Shown: piece by piece, positions 29,227 through 37,998 of the stretch
How the letters are laid out: every line of letters starts with the position of its first letter
How positions within the stretch are numbered: position 1 is the stretch's first letter
IMG/VR virus record: IMGVR_UViG_3300043410_000397
Location: 1 to 38,487 of that record
Length of the DNA stretch: 38,487 nucleotides
Source of the DNA: a virus
Reading direction: 5' to 3' (one strand)
The notes under the pieces: generated by a model
What the model was told of the DNA's origin: nothing
The model's input: the letters and a program-made list of their open reading frames with translations, nothing else
Database searches by the model: none
Translations under genes and position numbers: made by a program

Positions 29227-31188
29227 TTAGGCGATTGCTAAATAAATGAAAGTGCCACCAGAAGCATTGATTGCTGCAGGTGCTGTAGAACTAATCTCAA
29301 AACCTGCTGAGTATGGGTCGATATAGTCTCCACTTGTTGTTTCAGGAAGGTCCACACCATTTAATAATAAGTAGGGGTCATTTCCACTAACAATACCTCT
29401 AGCAGAATCCCATACATACCAATTACCAGTAGAATCTGTGCGCTTAATCATTACAAATCTTGCGCCACCAGTAAATCCACAATTAATCTGATTAGTAGTT
29501 CCTGTGCCTGTGTATGAACCTACTTTTGATACTCCTGCACAAGTAGCAAATAAATAAGAAACATATGTACCTGCGGATTGATTGGTAGCATCTGCGTCTG
29601 CAACTGTAAAAACACTAGATGTCGGAGCGGTATCGTTCCACCAAAAAGACGATGTTCCAGCTTGTCCAGTACCATTTAAAACAAGATATTTTGTTGCTCC
29701 TAAAGCAGAATGATATACAGCCCAGTTTTCTGTAGCTGTGCCAGTCCTTTGTTTTACTAACATCATCTCAGGCGCAACACCTAAATTATGTGTAACCGTT
29801 CTAGTTGAACCAGTCCCTGTATAACAAACTTCATCAAAGAATCCTGGCGCTCTTTTAAAGTTCCAAGAAATTGTTGCAGGATTTGCACCGCCAATATAAG
29901 GACCATAAAAATTGTCTACATATTTTGTATTATTGTCAAAACCAAAACCATAGCCAGCCGTATTAATTTCTGCAAAGCTAGCGTCAGGAATTAAAGCATT
30001 GTTATATGTTTGTGATGTTCCCCGTAATCTATCAATAGCTCTAAAATAAGCAGAGCCGTCCATTGCTCTTTTTGCAGATATATTCATGTCTACAGGGAAT
30101 CCAGTTGTAACATCTACAGTTCCTGAAGCATTGTAAGCATTAGGACTAAACACCTCTGTACCAGTTGTAGGCGGTTTCATTGGTCTACGAATGGCTATGT
30201 AGATGTAGGTTGCAGAAGTCGCTAAAGGATTTGTTGAAAACCCAGTCGAATTAACAAAAACATTTATAGAAGATTCTGCATTAGATAAATTTGGTATTAA
30301 ATTTTTAGTAGTTCCATCTACTGTTAATCCTCGCATATTATCTTGCATATACCAGTTTTGAGCGGCATCTGTTCGTTTAATTAATAACCATTGCGGTTCA
30401 TAACCTAAATTAACTGTAGCAACACCCGAGCTATTAGTAGTAAAACTGCCACAACTAATAACATTATCTGTACCTGCTGTTCCAAATCCACCTGCATTAT
30501 GAGCGAATAGGTAGGCTACATAGGTAGCTCCGATTTGGTTTTGTTTTGCACTGCTTGCACCAACACCAAAATCTGTTGATGTAGGAGCTGCTGTTCCCCA
30601 AATACCAGATGAAGTATCATAAGCTGCAGTGCTATTTAAAAGTAAAAATCTATTTGTTGTCGTTGCAGGAAGGTCTTTATGATAAACAATCCAATCAGAT
30701 GTTGAATTTAACCTTTTAACCATAATACAACCCGGAGCAGACCCTAAATTGTGACTAATTCTTCTATTTGATGTTGTTCCATCACCAGTATAAGTCACAA
30801 TATCAAAAAACTTAGGCTGTTTACGGAATGTCCATGAAACTTCATTTGTATTTGGTGGATTTACATATCCATCAGAAGCATTTATTGCGAATCCATCAGT
30901 ATTAAAAGAAGTTACGCAAATAGATGCGTTTTGAGCAAGAGCTGTATCGCTAGAAATAAATTTATTTACTCCTCTAGCTGTATCCACCAATACATGATTA
31001 TAACTACCATCAGTTCTATTTTTAATCCAAACTAATCCACCTTTAGTGGATAAATCTATACCATTAGTAATAGTCTTTGTAGAGCCATTACCTGTATAAA
31101 GATAAGTAGAAAATACATCATCGACCCAGTTGACAGCTCCTGCCGAACTTCCTCCTGCCGCCATTAACATGTCATGCACAGCCATCAA
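29227..31188 (-). CDS. Tail fibre protein with repeated beta domains (653 aa)
   Basis: Contains about three repeats of a domain with a YTGNGST-like start, a Trp-Ile/Val-Lys strand and a VSYLFA-like end (for example IVTYTGDGTTSNRRISHNLG, VCYTGTGSTRTVTHNLGVAP, VGSYTGTGTTNQINCGFTGG; and YVAYLFAHNAGGFG, YVSYLFATCAG). These domains are known in phage tail fibres (DUF7483-like). The N-terminus MMAVHDMLMAAGGSSAGAVN lacks the coiled coil of the other fibre. Its start overlaps the GIY-YIG gene stop by 4 bp. Host-recognition role is inferred. Confidence 0.85.
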   Translation of the reverse strand: MMAVHDMLMAAGGSSAGAVNWVDDVFSTYLYTGNGSTKTITNGIDLSTKGGLVWIKNRTDGSYNHVLVDTARGVNKFISSDTALAQNASICVTSFNTDGFAINASDGYVNPPNTNEVSWTFRKQPKFFDIVTYTGDGTTSNRRISHNLGSAPGCIMVKRLNSTSDWIVYHKDLPATTTNRFLLLNSTAAYDTSSGIWGTAAPTSTDFGVGASSAKQNQIGATYVAYLFAHNAGGFGTAGTDNVISCGSFTTNSSGVATVNLGYEPQWLLIKRTDAAQNWYMQDNMRGLTVDGTTKNLIPNLSNAESSINVFVNSTGFSTNPLATSATYIYIAIRRPMKPPTTGTEVFSPNAYNASGTVDVTTGFPVDMNISAKRAMDGSAYFRAIDRLRGTSQTYNNALIPDASFAEINTAGYGFGFDNNTKYVDNFYGPYIGGANPATISWNFKRAPGFFDEVCYTGTGSTRTVTHNLGVAPEMMLVKQRTGTATENWAVYHSALGATKYLVLNGTGQAGTSSFWWNDTAPTSSVFTVADADATNQSAGTYVSYLFATCAGVSKVGSYTGTGTTNQINCGFTGGARFVMIKRTDSTGNWYVWDSARGIVSGNDPYLLLNGVDLPETTSGDYIDPYSAGFEISSTAPAAINASGGTFIYLAIA

Positions 31189-31781
31189 ACTTCTCCTTTA
31201 TTTTTACAATTGTCAAAATGCCATCTAAGCATAGCTCTGCTTTCTCCTGTTTTATCACAGTGCGGGCAATTTGTTTTAAATCTTAATACAGCTACTGATT
31301 TTGGTTTTCTCATGTTAGCTTTGTGTTCTTCTGTCATAACTCGTCCTTTTTGAGCCATAGACATTTTTTGTTTTGTTTCTTCTGTGTGTTTTTTTCCAAA
31401 CCAAATAGACTTTATACCTGTGTTTCCATAATTAGGGTTTTTAACGCCTGTATGGTCTTTTCCAACAACCCCTTCACCGCCGTTTGTCATATTAGTCAAA
31501 ATACCCGTTTTATTATCTTTTCTACCTAACATTGCAATAAGCAATTCTTCCATCTCAAAAGCATGTTTTTCGTCAGGAGCTGCTATCTTTTTAATGATAA
31601 CTTCAAACCCTTTATTTAAAATAGCTCTGATAATATTAATTTTATGTCTGTTTGCTCTTTTACCATATTTTTCTTTTTTTGCTTCTTTTATATGGTACTC
31701 ATGTCTATTTCCAGACCCTTTACCAACATAAAAAGGTTGATTATTTTTAGGGTCTATTAATAAATAAGTAAAAAACATCAT
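31185..31781 (-). CDS. GIY-YIG homing endonuclease with NUMOD3 and zinc finger (198 aa)
   Basis: The N-terminus FFTYLLIDPKNNQPFYVGKG (YLL and FYVGKG as the GIY and YIG counterparts) followed by GNRHEYH and an ELLIAMLG helix is the GIY-YIG nuclease of the LEM3-like group. A NUMOD3 DNA-binding repeat follows (WFGKKHTEETKQKMSMAQKG), then a zinc-finger-like CPHC...HFDNC. It lies between two tail fibre genes with ATGA overlaps at both ends, so translation is coupled on both sides. Such a gene would spread into fibre loci lacking it. Confidence 0.88.
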   Translation of the reverse strand: MMFFTYLLIDPKNNQPFYVGKGSGNRHEYHIKEAKKEKYGKRANRHKINIIRAILNKGFEVIIKKIAAPDEKHAFEMEELLIAMLGRKDNKTGILTNMTNGGEGVVGKDHTGVKNPNYGNTGIKSIWFGKKHTEETKQKMSMAQKGRVMTEEHKANMRKPKSVAVLRFKTNCPHCDKTGESRAMLRWHFDNCKNKGEV

Positions 31782-33529
31782 TTAATATCTTTGCCAAGGA
31801 CTAAACCAGTCCATGTTGTACCACCGTCGTGAGTAAAGAAACCTAAAGTATCTCTACCACTAGAAGTTAATGTAGGTGCAGTTCCTGCAGCCCATTTAAG
31901 ACCAGACCACCAAGTAATTGTAGCAGAACCGCCATTGGTAAGGTCAAGAATGAAAGCACTTACTAAGCCACTAGCAGCTGTATTACTAATGCTAAATGTT
32001 AAAGCACCTGAAATAGTCTTAGTAAAGTATGTACCGACAGTCATATCTAATACGCCATTAGAAGGCGCTGTTTTAGTTTGTTTTTGTCCAACAACTGTCA
32101 TAGTACCGGTAAATGTTGGAGATGCTAATGGCGCATAAGTACTAGACGCAGAACTTGTTGTCAAATAACTGGACATTCCTGCTTGTGTCTGATATGTAGA
32201 CGCTGCAGAAGATGTTGTTAAATAACCTGCAGAAGCGTGGTTACCCCAGCCATAAGCTGTATTCCAGTTAGAAGCATTATTAGTTGTGCTATACCAAGAA
32301 GAAGCGACATAAATAGGGTCAGTTTCAGTATAAGACTGAAGTGCTGTATCAGCTTTTGCTCCTTGAGCAGCAGTAGCATACGCTGTAGAATTTGTTGTTG
32401 CTGCAGTACCTAAACCAAGATTAGTTCTTGCTGTGCTTGCTGATGCTAAATCAGACAAATTATTAGCAGAAGCTAAATAACCAGCTCCGGATATATAAGC
32501 AGCAACCCAAGCAGAGCCTGTATATACTTTCATACCTTGACTAACTGTGTCAAAATATAAAGCACCTGCTACAAGAGCATTTCCGTCATTGTCGACAGTT
32601 GGAGCACTGGACTTAGTGCCTAAATATCTGTCATCAAAGCTGTCATAAGCTGCTAAAGTAGCATCTCTAGCTGATTCTGCAGCTGTTTGTGCATTTGCAG
32701 CACTTGTTGCTGATGAAGAAGCACTAGAAGCTGATGTTGCAGCTGCTTGAGCATGGTATTTAGCAGAGTATTCTCCACCTGCTACTGCACCAGATGTTTT
32801 AGTAGCCCAATTATTCGCTGATAATTCGTACGCAGCCGCATTTGTTTCACTCGTTGAAGCGTTTGATGCCGAAGTTGACGCAGCAGATGCACTGTTAGAC
32901 GCATTGGTTGCAGAAGTTGATGCAGAAGATGCAGAACTACTCGCTGACGATGCGGATGTTGAAGCAGAGGAAGCACTATTAGAAGCATTGGTAGCTGAAG
33001 TAGCTGCGGCAGACGCTGAATTAGAGGCATTAGTCGCAGAAGTTGCAGCATTAGAAGCAGCTGTAGATGCAGTAGAAGCATTCGTAGCCACAGAACTCTC
33101 ACTCGCAGCAGCTGCAGTAGCAGAATTTGCTGCGTTGGTTGCTGAACTAGCTGCAGCAGTTGCCGAAGAACTAGCAGAAGACGCAAAGGCACTAGCATTA
33201 GTTGCCGAAGTAGATGCAGCAGCTTCGTAAGTAATTGTTTGTTGAGCATGATATTTTGCTGAATATTCAGAACCTACGACAGGACCTGAAGTTTTAATAG
33301 CCCAATCAGAAGCAGTTGATACAGCACTAGCGACATCAGCAGCAATGTCCGCTGCTGTAGTAGCAGAAGATGCTGCATTAGTTGCTGAAGTTGATGCTTG
33401 TGATGCGGACGAAGCTGCGTCCGAAGCAGCCGCCTGAGCAGCGTCTTTAGCTTCGATGGCTAAGACAGCTTCACTAGCTGCGTCAGCTGTGGCATCTCCT
33501 GCACCGCCCGGTCCGTTATAAAACGCCAT
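31778..33529 (-). CDS. Large tail fibre, Ser/Ala coiled-coil shaft (583 aa)
   Basis: Residues about 1-290 are Ser/Ala/Thr repeats (AATSATNASNSASSA-like) forming a coiled or collagen-like shaft, broken twice by nearly the same unit (WAIKTSGPVVGSEYSAKYHA and WATKTSGAVAGGEYSAKYHA). A fibre domain with TVDNDGNALVAGALYFDTVS and MKVYTGSAWVAA follows, then helical linkers. The C-terminal about 110 residues (YFTKTISGALTFSISNTA, FILDLTNGG) are shared with the 24949 fibre. Low-complexity DNA makes this region prone to length change. It begins the tail-fibre block after the capsid gene. Confidence 0.9.
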   Translation of the reverse strand: MAFYNGPGGAGDATADAASEAVLAIEAKDAAQAAASDAASSASQASTSATNAASSATTAADIAADVASAVSTASDWAIKTSGPVVGSEYSAKYHAQQTITYEAAASTSATNASAFASSASSSATAAASSATNAANSATAAAASESSVATNASTASTAASNAATSATNASNSASAAATSATNASNSASSASTSASSASSSASSASTSATNASNSASAASTSASNASTSETNAAAYELSANNWATKTSGAVAGGEYSAKYHAQAAATSASSASSSATSAANAQTAAESARDATLAAYDSFDDRYLGTKSSAPTVDNDGNALVAGALYFDTVSQGMKVYTGSAWVAAYISGAGYLASANNLSDLASASTARTNLGLGTAATTNSTAYATAAQGAKADTALQSYTETDPIYVASSWYSTTNNASNWNTAYGWGNHASAGYLTTSSAASTYQTQAGMSSYLTTSSASSTYAPLASPTFTGTMTVVGQKQTKTAPSNGVLDMTVGTYFTKTISGALTFSISNTAASGLVSAFILDLTNGGSATITWWSGLKWAAGTAPTLTSSGRDTLGFFTHDGGTTWTGLVLGKDIK

Positions 33530-33579
33530 TTAGTTCTCCTGTGTCTTGTTGAAATGCTCTCTTAGGAACACTTTAACAA

Positions 33580-33599
33580 GACAGCCCCGAAGGGCTGCC
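33580..33599 (-). terminator. Stable UUCG hairpin after the capsid gene (possible partial terminator)
   Basis: On the minus strand, an 8-bp stem GGCAGCCC/GGGCTGTC encloses a TTCG tetraloop, followed by TTGTTAAAG. It sits in the 86-bp gap between the capsid stop and the fibre start. The GNRA/UNCG-type loop and GC-rich stem make a very stable hairpin, but the T-run is weak, so it would be an attenuator or RNA-stabilising end for capsid mRNA. Confidence 0.6.
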
Positions 33600-33615
33600 A
33601 AGTTTAGCTTAGTAA

Positions 33616-34569
33616 TTAAGCTGGTACTGCCAATACGAAGCCAGCTTCTGGGCGAACTGTCTTAGCACCGAAGATTGTGTCTGCAGTGTAAAGAGTTGCC
33701 AAGTTTTCTTGCTTGTACTGAGTTTGTGAACGAACACCTAATTGCTCTGCAAGAACCATAGTATCAGTATGGAACAACAAAGCAGCTTTAACGCCGTCAC
33801 CAGCTGAGTTTTCAGCAGCTGTTTCGATAACTGGACAGTTGCTTGATACGAAAATATCGATACCATACAATGAACCAATCATGCCAGTCTGTGTAGAACG
33901 ACCGTCAACGAAATCAGAGCTGTTATAACGAGTAATACCCATGATGCTGTTACGAACTGATGGAGGTACAACTAACTTACGACCGTCCATTGGAACATCA
34001 GCGTCGTCCATCTTTTGGATTAGCTGACGGAAAGCTACATCAGTAAACACATCTGTTGTTACAACTGTATCAGCAGCATAAGCTGTTAAGTTTGTTGTGT
34101 CATCAGCGTAGTAAGCGTTAGAGTGAATCCAAGAGCTTGTACCGTTACCGAAAGTCTTACCTAATTCAAACAATACATCGTCAACTTTCTTAGCTAATGC
34201 ATAACCAGCGTCAGCTGTGTAGAAACGACGCAAAGAAGCTAAAGCTTGTGTCTCAACGATATCTTCGATAAAGCGTGAATACTCGAAGTGTTGGTCGATT
34301 GAAACAACTACTTCAGATTCAGTATCAGCTTGAATTGTAACAGCTGTGTTAGCTGCTTTAGCTGCTGCAGAACCACGAGTTGGCTTAGGAATGTGAACTG
34401 TGTCACCTTTCTTACCACGCATAGACATCTTGTTAACCAAGTTTGCCAATACTAAGTTCTTCTTATAAGCAGCAACGACCTCGTCACTCCAAATCTCTGG
34501 AATAAACTTGTCTGCTTGTGTTTTTGCTACGATTGAGCCTGAACCGCCCGGGAATGTTGCTGTTGCCAT
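33616..34569 (-). CDS. Major capsid protein (317 aa)
   Basis: The product begins MATATFPGGSGSIVAKTQAD and has the HK97-fold profile: a charged N-arm (FIPEIWSDEVVAAYKKNLVL), MRGKKGDTVHIPKPTRGSAA, EYSRFIEDIVETQALASLRR and a P-domain/A-domain with KKVDDVLFELGKTFGNGTSS, DADVPMDGRKLVVPPSVRNS and IDIFVSSNCPV. It directly follows the scaffold, and the conserved GRKLVVPP is typical of podovirus capsids. No C-terminal decoration domain is fused. Confidence 0.92.
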   Translation of the reverse strand: MATATFPGGSGSIVAKTQADKFIPEIWSDEVVAAYKKNLVLANLVNKMSMRGKKGDTVHIPKPTRGSAAAKAANTAVTIQADTESEVVVSIDQHFEYSRFIEDIVETQALASLRRFYTADAGYALAKKVDDVLFELGKTFGNGTSSWIHSNAYYADDTTNLTAYAADTVVTTDVFTDVAFRQLIQKMDDADVPMDGRKLVVPPSVRNSIMGITRYNSSDFVDGRSTQTGMIGSLYGIDIFVSSNCPVIETAAENSAGDGVKAALLFHTDTMVLAEQLGVRSQTQYKQENLATLYTADTIFGAKTVRPEAGFVLAVPA

Positions 34570-34598
34570 AATTAAATTCTCCTAAAATTACTTGTTAA

Positions 34599-35396
34599 TC
34601 ATTTAACCCGACCTTCAGCATAAGCAGCCATGATTTCTGGTTGAAGCTGCATATATCTGTCTGGGTCGGACATACTTAATTTGATAAGGTCTGCCCTACG
34701 ATAAATAGGTTTACTAGACTCACCTGTACCACCGGCACTAACACCAGCTGCTTTTAATGCTGAATCTGTAGCTTGCTTAGTACTTGTTGAAACTGCTGCT
34801 GTTCTCACTGCTTTCAGTTCTTTATAAGTGCTAAGAAGTTCATTAGCTGCATTAAAATCATACTCGTTATCAGCTTGTTGGAACATTTGTGCTCTGATAG
34901 GTGAAGCGTCAATCCACTGTTTAAAACCGGGGTCGGCGACAACACTTACAAAGTCTGGATGAGCGGCTTGCAGTTGCTGCGAAGTCTTCATCTTTTTCAA
35001 TTCCAACGCAGCTTGTTTAGCTTCCAACACCGCTGGGTGCTGTTCTACTGTTTTAGCTACGGCTTTACGAGGGTCTGTAAAAAATTCATCTTCAGACAAC
35101 TCTTCATTAGGCTGAGGCGTGCTTTGTGTCCTAGCGAGTTGTTGCTTGAGCAATTGGTCTGCGAGAGAACGAACCTCATGTACCTCTTGTGCTTGACGAC
35201 CAATTAGCTTTTCAGCTTCTTGATGCATTCTTGCAATATCGGCAGCAGATTTACCACGATACTTTTCAGGTAAGTCTGACTCTGGTTCTTCAACAGCTTG
35301 CGTTATCTCTTCTTGAGGTGCTGCTTGTTGTTCTTGTTCTGCTACATCAGCGAATTCGCCTTGCAATTCGTCTGGTTCATCAATAAATTCAGCCAT
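34599..35396 (-). CDS. Scaffolding protein (265 aa)
   Basis: An acidic Gln/Glu-rich N-terminus (DEPDELQGEFADVAEQEQQA), a helical middle (RMHQEAEKLIGRQAQEVHEV, LADQLLKQQLARTQ), then a compact C-terminal helix region ending YMQLQPEIMAAYAEGRVK. It lies between portal and capsid genes, exactly where scaffolds are. No protease motif is seen, so assembly is probably scaffold-directed without a self-cleaving protease fusion. Confidence 0.88.
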   Translation of the reverse strand: MAEFIDEPDELQGEFADVAEQEQQAAPQEEITQAVEEPESDLPEKYRGKSAADIARMHQEAEKLIGRQAQEVHEVRSLADQLLKQQLARTQSTPQPNEELSEDEFFTDPRKAVAKTVEQHPAVLEAKQAALELKKMKTSQQLQAAHPDFVSVVADPGFKQWIDASPIRAQMFQQADNEYDFNAANELLSTYKELKAVRTAAVSTSTKQATDSALKAAGVSAGGTGESSKPIYRRADLIKLSMSDPDRYMQLQPEIMAAYAEGRVK

Positions 35397-35469
35397 ATAA
35401 ATCTCCTGTCACCAAATCAAAGTGATTGTAGGGGAATAAACTATTTGAGGGCTTGGTGTTTTCCTCAAC

Positions 35470-35688
35470 CTACTTGCGTTTAGCTCCGTCTTCATGCGCT
35501 TTTGCCCATTTATCATGTGCTGAGACATATACAGGGTCTGTACCGTCTAAGTGAATGCTAATTGGAGACACAATCCGTGTTGCTTCTTTACTACATACAT
35601 CGCACTGAACAGTTTTCGTCTCATAACCGATATACTTTTCAGTGATATGTCCTTCTGTACACTTAAAATCAAACATCCTACGAGTCAT
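35470..35688 (-). CDS. Small zinc-ribbon protein, FmdB-like (72 aa)
   Basis: The pattern FKCTEGHITEKYIGYETKTV then CDVCSKEATRIVSPIS is the FmdB-type zinc ribbon: C-x-x-x-H/C and C-x-x-C. Proteins of this type occur beside phage head genes, usually of unknown role. The ATG may be at 35688 or four codons further on; both give the zinc motif. It overlaps the preceding gene by 11 bases. The acidic-basic tail (HEDGAKRK) is short. Confidence 0.75.
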   Translation of the reverse strand: MTRRMFDFKCTEGHITEKYIGYETKTVQCDVCSKEATRIVSPISIHLDGTDPVYVSAHDKWAKAHEDGAKRK

Positions 35689-35929
35689 TTGCTGTATCTC
35701 CCGACATGAGCTGCTCGTATACTTCTTCTGAACTTTGTTTAAGTGTCAAAATCCATTGCAAAACATCTAATTGTCCTTTTTTGAAGTACAAGTCTTTTTC
35801 ATCTTGCACTGCTAGGACATGATTTCTTGCATCAAACATCTTTTGTGCGTCTTCAAGGAGCTGTTGCCAGCCCTTTGAAGTCATCATCGAAAAGCGTTCT
35901 TCGTAATATTGTTCTAATTCTTTATTCAT
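35678..35929 (-). CDS. Small head-region protein (83 aa)
   Basis: A helical protein (MNKELEQYYEERFSMMTSKG, LEDAQKMFDARNHVLAVQD, FKKGQLDVLQWILTLKQSSE). The K-K-G-Q-L-D-V-L-Q-W-I motif is one I recognise in many phage head-region proteins without assigned function. It begins the leftward run driven by the 35968-35997 promoter. AAAGGACAAAGA precedes the ATG. Confidence 0.7.
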   Translation of the reverse strand: MNKELEQYYEERFSMMTSKGWQQLLEDAQKMFDARNHVLAVQDEKDLYFKKGQLDVLQWILTLKQSSEEVYEQLMSGDTANDS

Positions 35930-35967
35930 TCTTTGTCCTTTTCGGAGAATGTGTTAAATATGTTGTA

Positions 35968-35997
35968 ATTTTACCACACTTTTAGTGGTTTTGTCAA
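35968..35997 (-). promoter_or_regulatory. Leftward sigma70-like promoter, TTGACA-18-TAAAAT
   Basis: On the minus strand, TTGACA (35997-35992), an 18-base spacer and TAAAAT (35973-35968). The perfect -35 consensus overlaps the portal stop codon region. A partial palindrome, CCACTAAAAGTG, lies in the spacer and could bind a regulator. The promoter would drive the 83-aa, zinc-ribbon, scaffold and capsid genes, which need high expression. No other late promoter this good was found. Confidence 0.72.
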
Positions 35998-37997
35998 GCG
36001 TTTTGTGATTTATTCATCTGTAATTCGACAATTTTCTTTTTATTGGCAATATCAGCTTCTTTAATCATCAACTCAGCAATCTTAGCACGCTGCATAAAGT
36101 CTGCACTTTCGTTTTGATTACTTAAATTTGTCGATAAAGCTGCAATTTTCTTAGTTGCTGCTTCTTCAGGAAGTAATTGAGTCTCGACTTGAATCTTTTG
36201 AGCCTCTGCCATATCTTTTTGAGTCTTAGCATTAAGAGAATCAATCTGAGCTTGAGCTGCTGCTGCTTGCGCTTGTGCTTGTTGCATTGCTGCTTGTTGA
36301 GCCGCAGGGTCTTGTTGTCCCATTTGACTTAAAGTAGCTTCTAATTCAGCACGGTTAGACAAGCTAGAATTAGCAATGATACCTTTAAGAATAACTGGAA
36401 GAACAGGTGTATTAGGTCCTAAAGTTTGTAACAAAGCAATAAATTGCTGTTGTTCATATTCACGAGCCATAATACCCAAAGTAGCAGCTGGCATAAACTT
36501 CATATCTGTAGAAGGATAACGCTCTGGGTCAAACTGCATATAACGATAAGCTACTTTCTTAATAAACGGTACTAAAAAGTCTTCTTGGAAGTTAGTTAGC
36601 GTACGCTTATACTTTTTAATAATACCAGCCATTGCCATAGACATACCACCAGCGCCAGCATCACGAGGCGCATTTGTCGGCATACCAGAAGCGTCCATTG
36701 TGCCAGTTGCTTGTAGCAACATACGCTCAAATTCTTTACTTGTGCCTAACATTTGAGGGTCTGTATTACCAAACTTAAACGGCTGAAGAATCTCATTAGG
36801 ATTACCGTTAGTAAGAATAGCCTTCCCCGGACGAATCTCAAACTTAGCACCACGAGGAAGACGAGTAGCATCCATAGCAATCATTGGAGCTGTAGTCAAT
36901 GCTAGAGAATCTAAATGAGCACGAAGTTGTGCGTCAATAGCTTTCTGCATATTGTAAGCTTTCTCTACTGTACCACGACCCCAGAAGCGATTAGGAACTG
37001 TATCATCTTGATAAGCAACAACTGGTCTGTCCTTCATCATGTAAGGAGTAGCTTCAGCTTTTAACAACACGCCTTGGTTGGCAATAACAATGATAGCTTC
37101 TACTAAGTCTTCATAGTCACTAGCTTCAGAGCCTTCTGGGAATAACTCAGCATATTTGCCACCATTGTCTTTTTCTTCTAACTTTTCAAGATACTCACGA
37201 GGAACTAAACCATAGTAAGTCAATAAACGAACCTTGTCGTCTTGGTAGTTAGTGATATCTTGTGTCGGTTCTAAATCATCATCAACTGCTTCAGTACCAA
37301 TATCTACTTTACGATAGATACCTTCTTCAATACCTTTAACCACTTGGTGTAATGAGACATATTTCTCAATAGCAACACCTAAAGCTTCTTCAACAGTTGT
37401 AGCATTAGGGTCAATTAAGAAGTTCTTAGGGTTAACAGGAGAAAGTTTAATACTTGTTCTTTCTGTTTCAGAGACACCAAAAGCAGCTAATCCTTGTACG
37501 CCCGGCATTGCTTGAGTAGCTGGTGTATATACTTTTTCTTTCTTAACTAGAATCTCACCGATACCAGTACCATAAATCTCAGCCATCAATTCGATTTGGT
37601 CTACTGATTTACGAATTTTGTCATTCTCTAAATCTTCACGCAGCATCACACGCACTTGTGCAATATCTGCTGGTTGTTGGTCAGCAACATCATCTTTGAT
37701 GTCAAAGAACTCACCGTTACCAAAAATAGCTTCCATAATTTCAGCATGGCGAGTCTCAACTGCTTGTTGCGTTGCAGGAGAAATGATACGACTACGCTCT
37801 GATTCACGGGTCTTGTCTTCAGCAGCCCATTCGCCTCTAAAGATACGCTCGTATTCTAACCAATCTTGTAAATAGTTTGTATCACGATGGTCTCTCCAAC
37901 GCTCAACATGGTCTAGAACAAAAGCAGTTAGTTCTTTATCTGATTCATCCGGTTGGTCAAATTCGTATTGTTTCATTGCATCATTATTATTAGGCAT
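35994..37997 (-). CDS. Portal protein (667 aa)
   Basis: The dodecameric channel at one capsid vertex through which DNA enters and leaves. The 667-residue length, SRIISPATQQAVETRHAEIM, KDRPVVAYQDDTVPNRFWGR and TVEKAYNMQKAIDAQLRAHL fit podovirus portals. The C-terminal about 120 residues are an Ala/Gln-rich coiled coil (AAQQAAMQQAQAQAAAAQAQ), like the barrel of P22-type portals. Its ATG follows the stop of the Cys-rich gene by one base, and the packaging genes are adjacent across the junction. Confidence 0.93.
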   Translation of the reverse strand: MPNNNDAMKQYEFDQPDESDKELTAFVLDHVERWRDHRDTNYLQDWLEYERIFRGEWAAEDKTRESERSRIISPATQQAVETRHAEIMEAIFGNGEFFDIKDDVADQQPADIAQVRVMLREDLENDKIRKSVDQIELMAEIYGTGIGEILVKKEKVYTPATQAMPGVQGLAAFGVSETERTSIKLSPVNPKNFLIDPNATTVEEALGVAIEKYVSLHQVVKGIEEGIYRKVDIGTEAVDDDLEPTQDITNYQDDKVRLLTYYGLVPREYLEKLEEKDNGGKYAELFPEGSEASDYEDLVEAIIVIANQGVLLKAEATPYMMKDRPVVAYQDDTVPNRFWGRGTVEKAYNMQKAIDAQLRAHLDSLALTTAPMIAMDATRLPRGAKFEIRPGKAILTNGNPNEILQPFKFGNTDPQMLGTSKEFERMLLQATGTMDASGMPTNAPRDAGAGGMSMAMAGIIKKYKRTLTNFQEDFLVPFIKKVAYRYMQFDPERYPSTDMKFMPAATLGIMAREYEQQQFIALLQTLGPNTPVLPVILKGIIANSSLSNRAELEATLSQMGQQDPAAQQAAMQQAQAQAAAAQAQIDSLNAKTQKDMAEAQKIQVETQLLPEEAATKKIAALSTNLSNQNESADFMQRAKIAELMIKEADIANKKKIVELQMNKSQNA

Positions 37998-37998
37998 C

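Noticed and set aside
32904-33230. 108-codon antisense ORF and the 155-codon alternative-frame ORF (32782-33249) in the fibre shaft
   Set aside because: Both arise from the Ser/Ala codon repeats, giving Ala/Glu/Val or Leu/Gln-rich readings without starts of quality.
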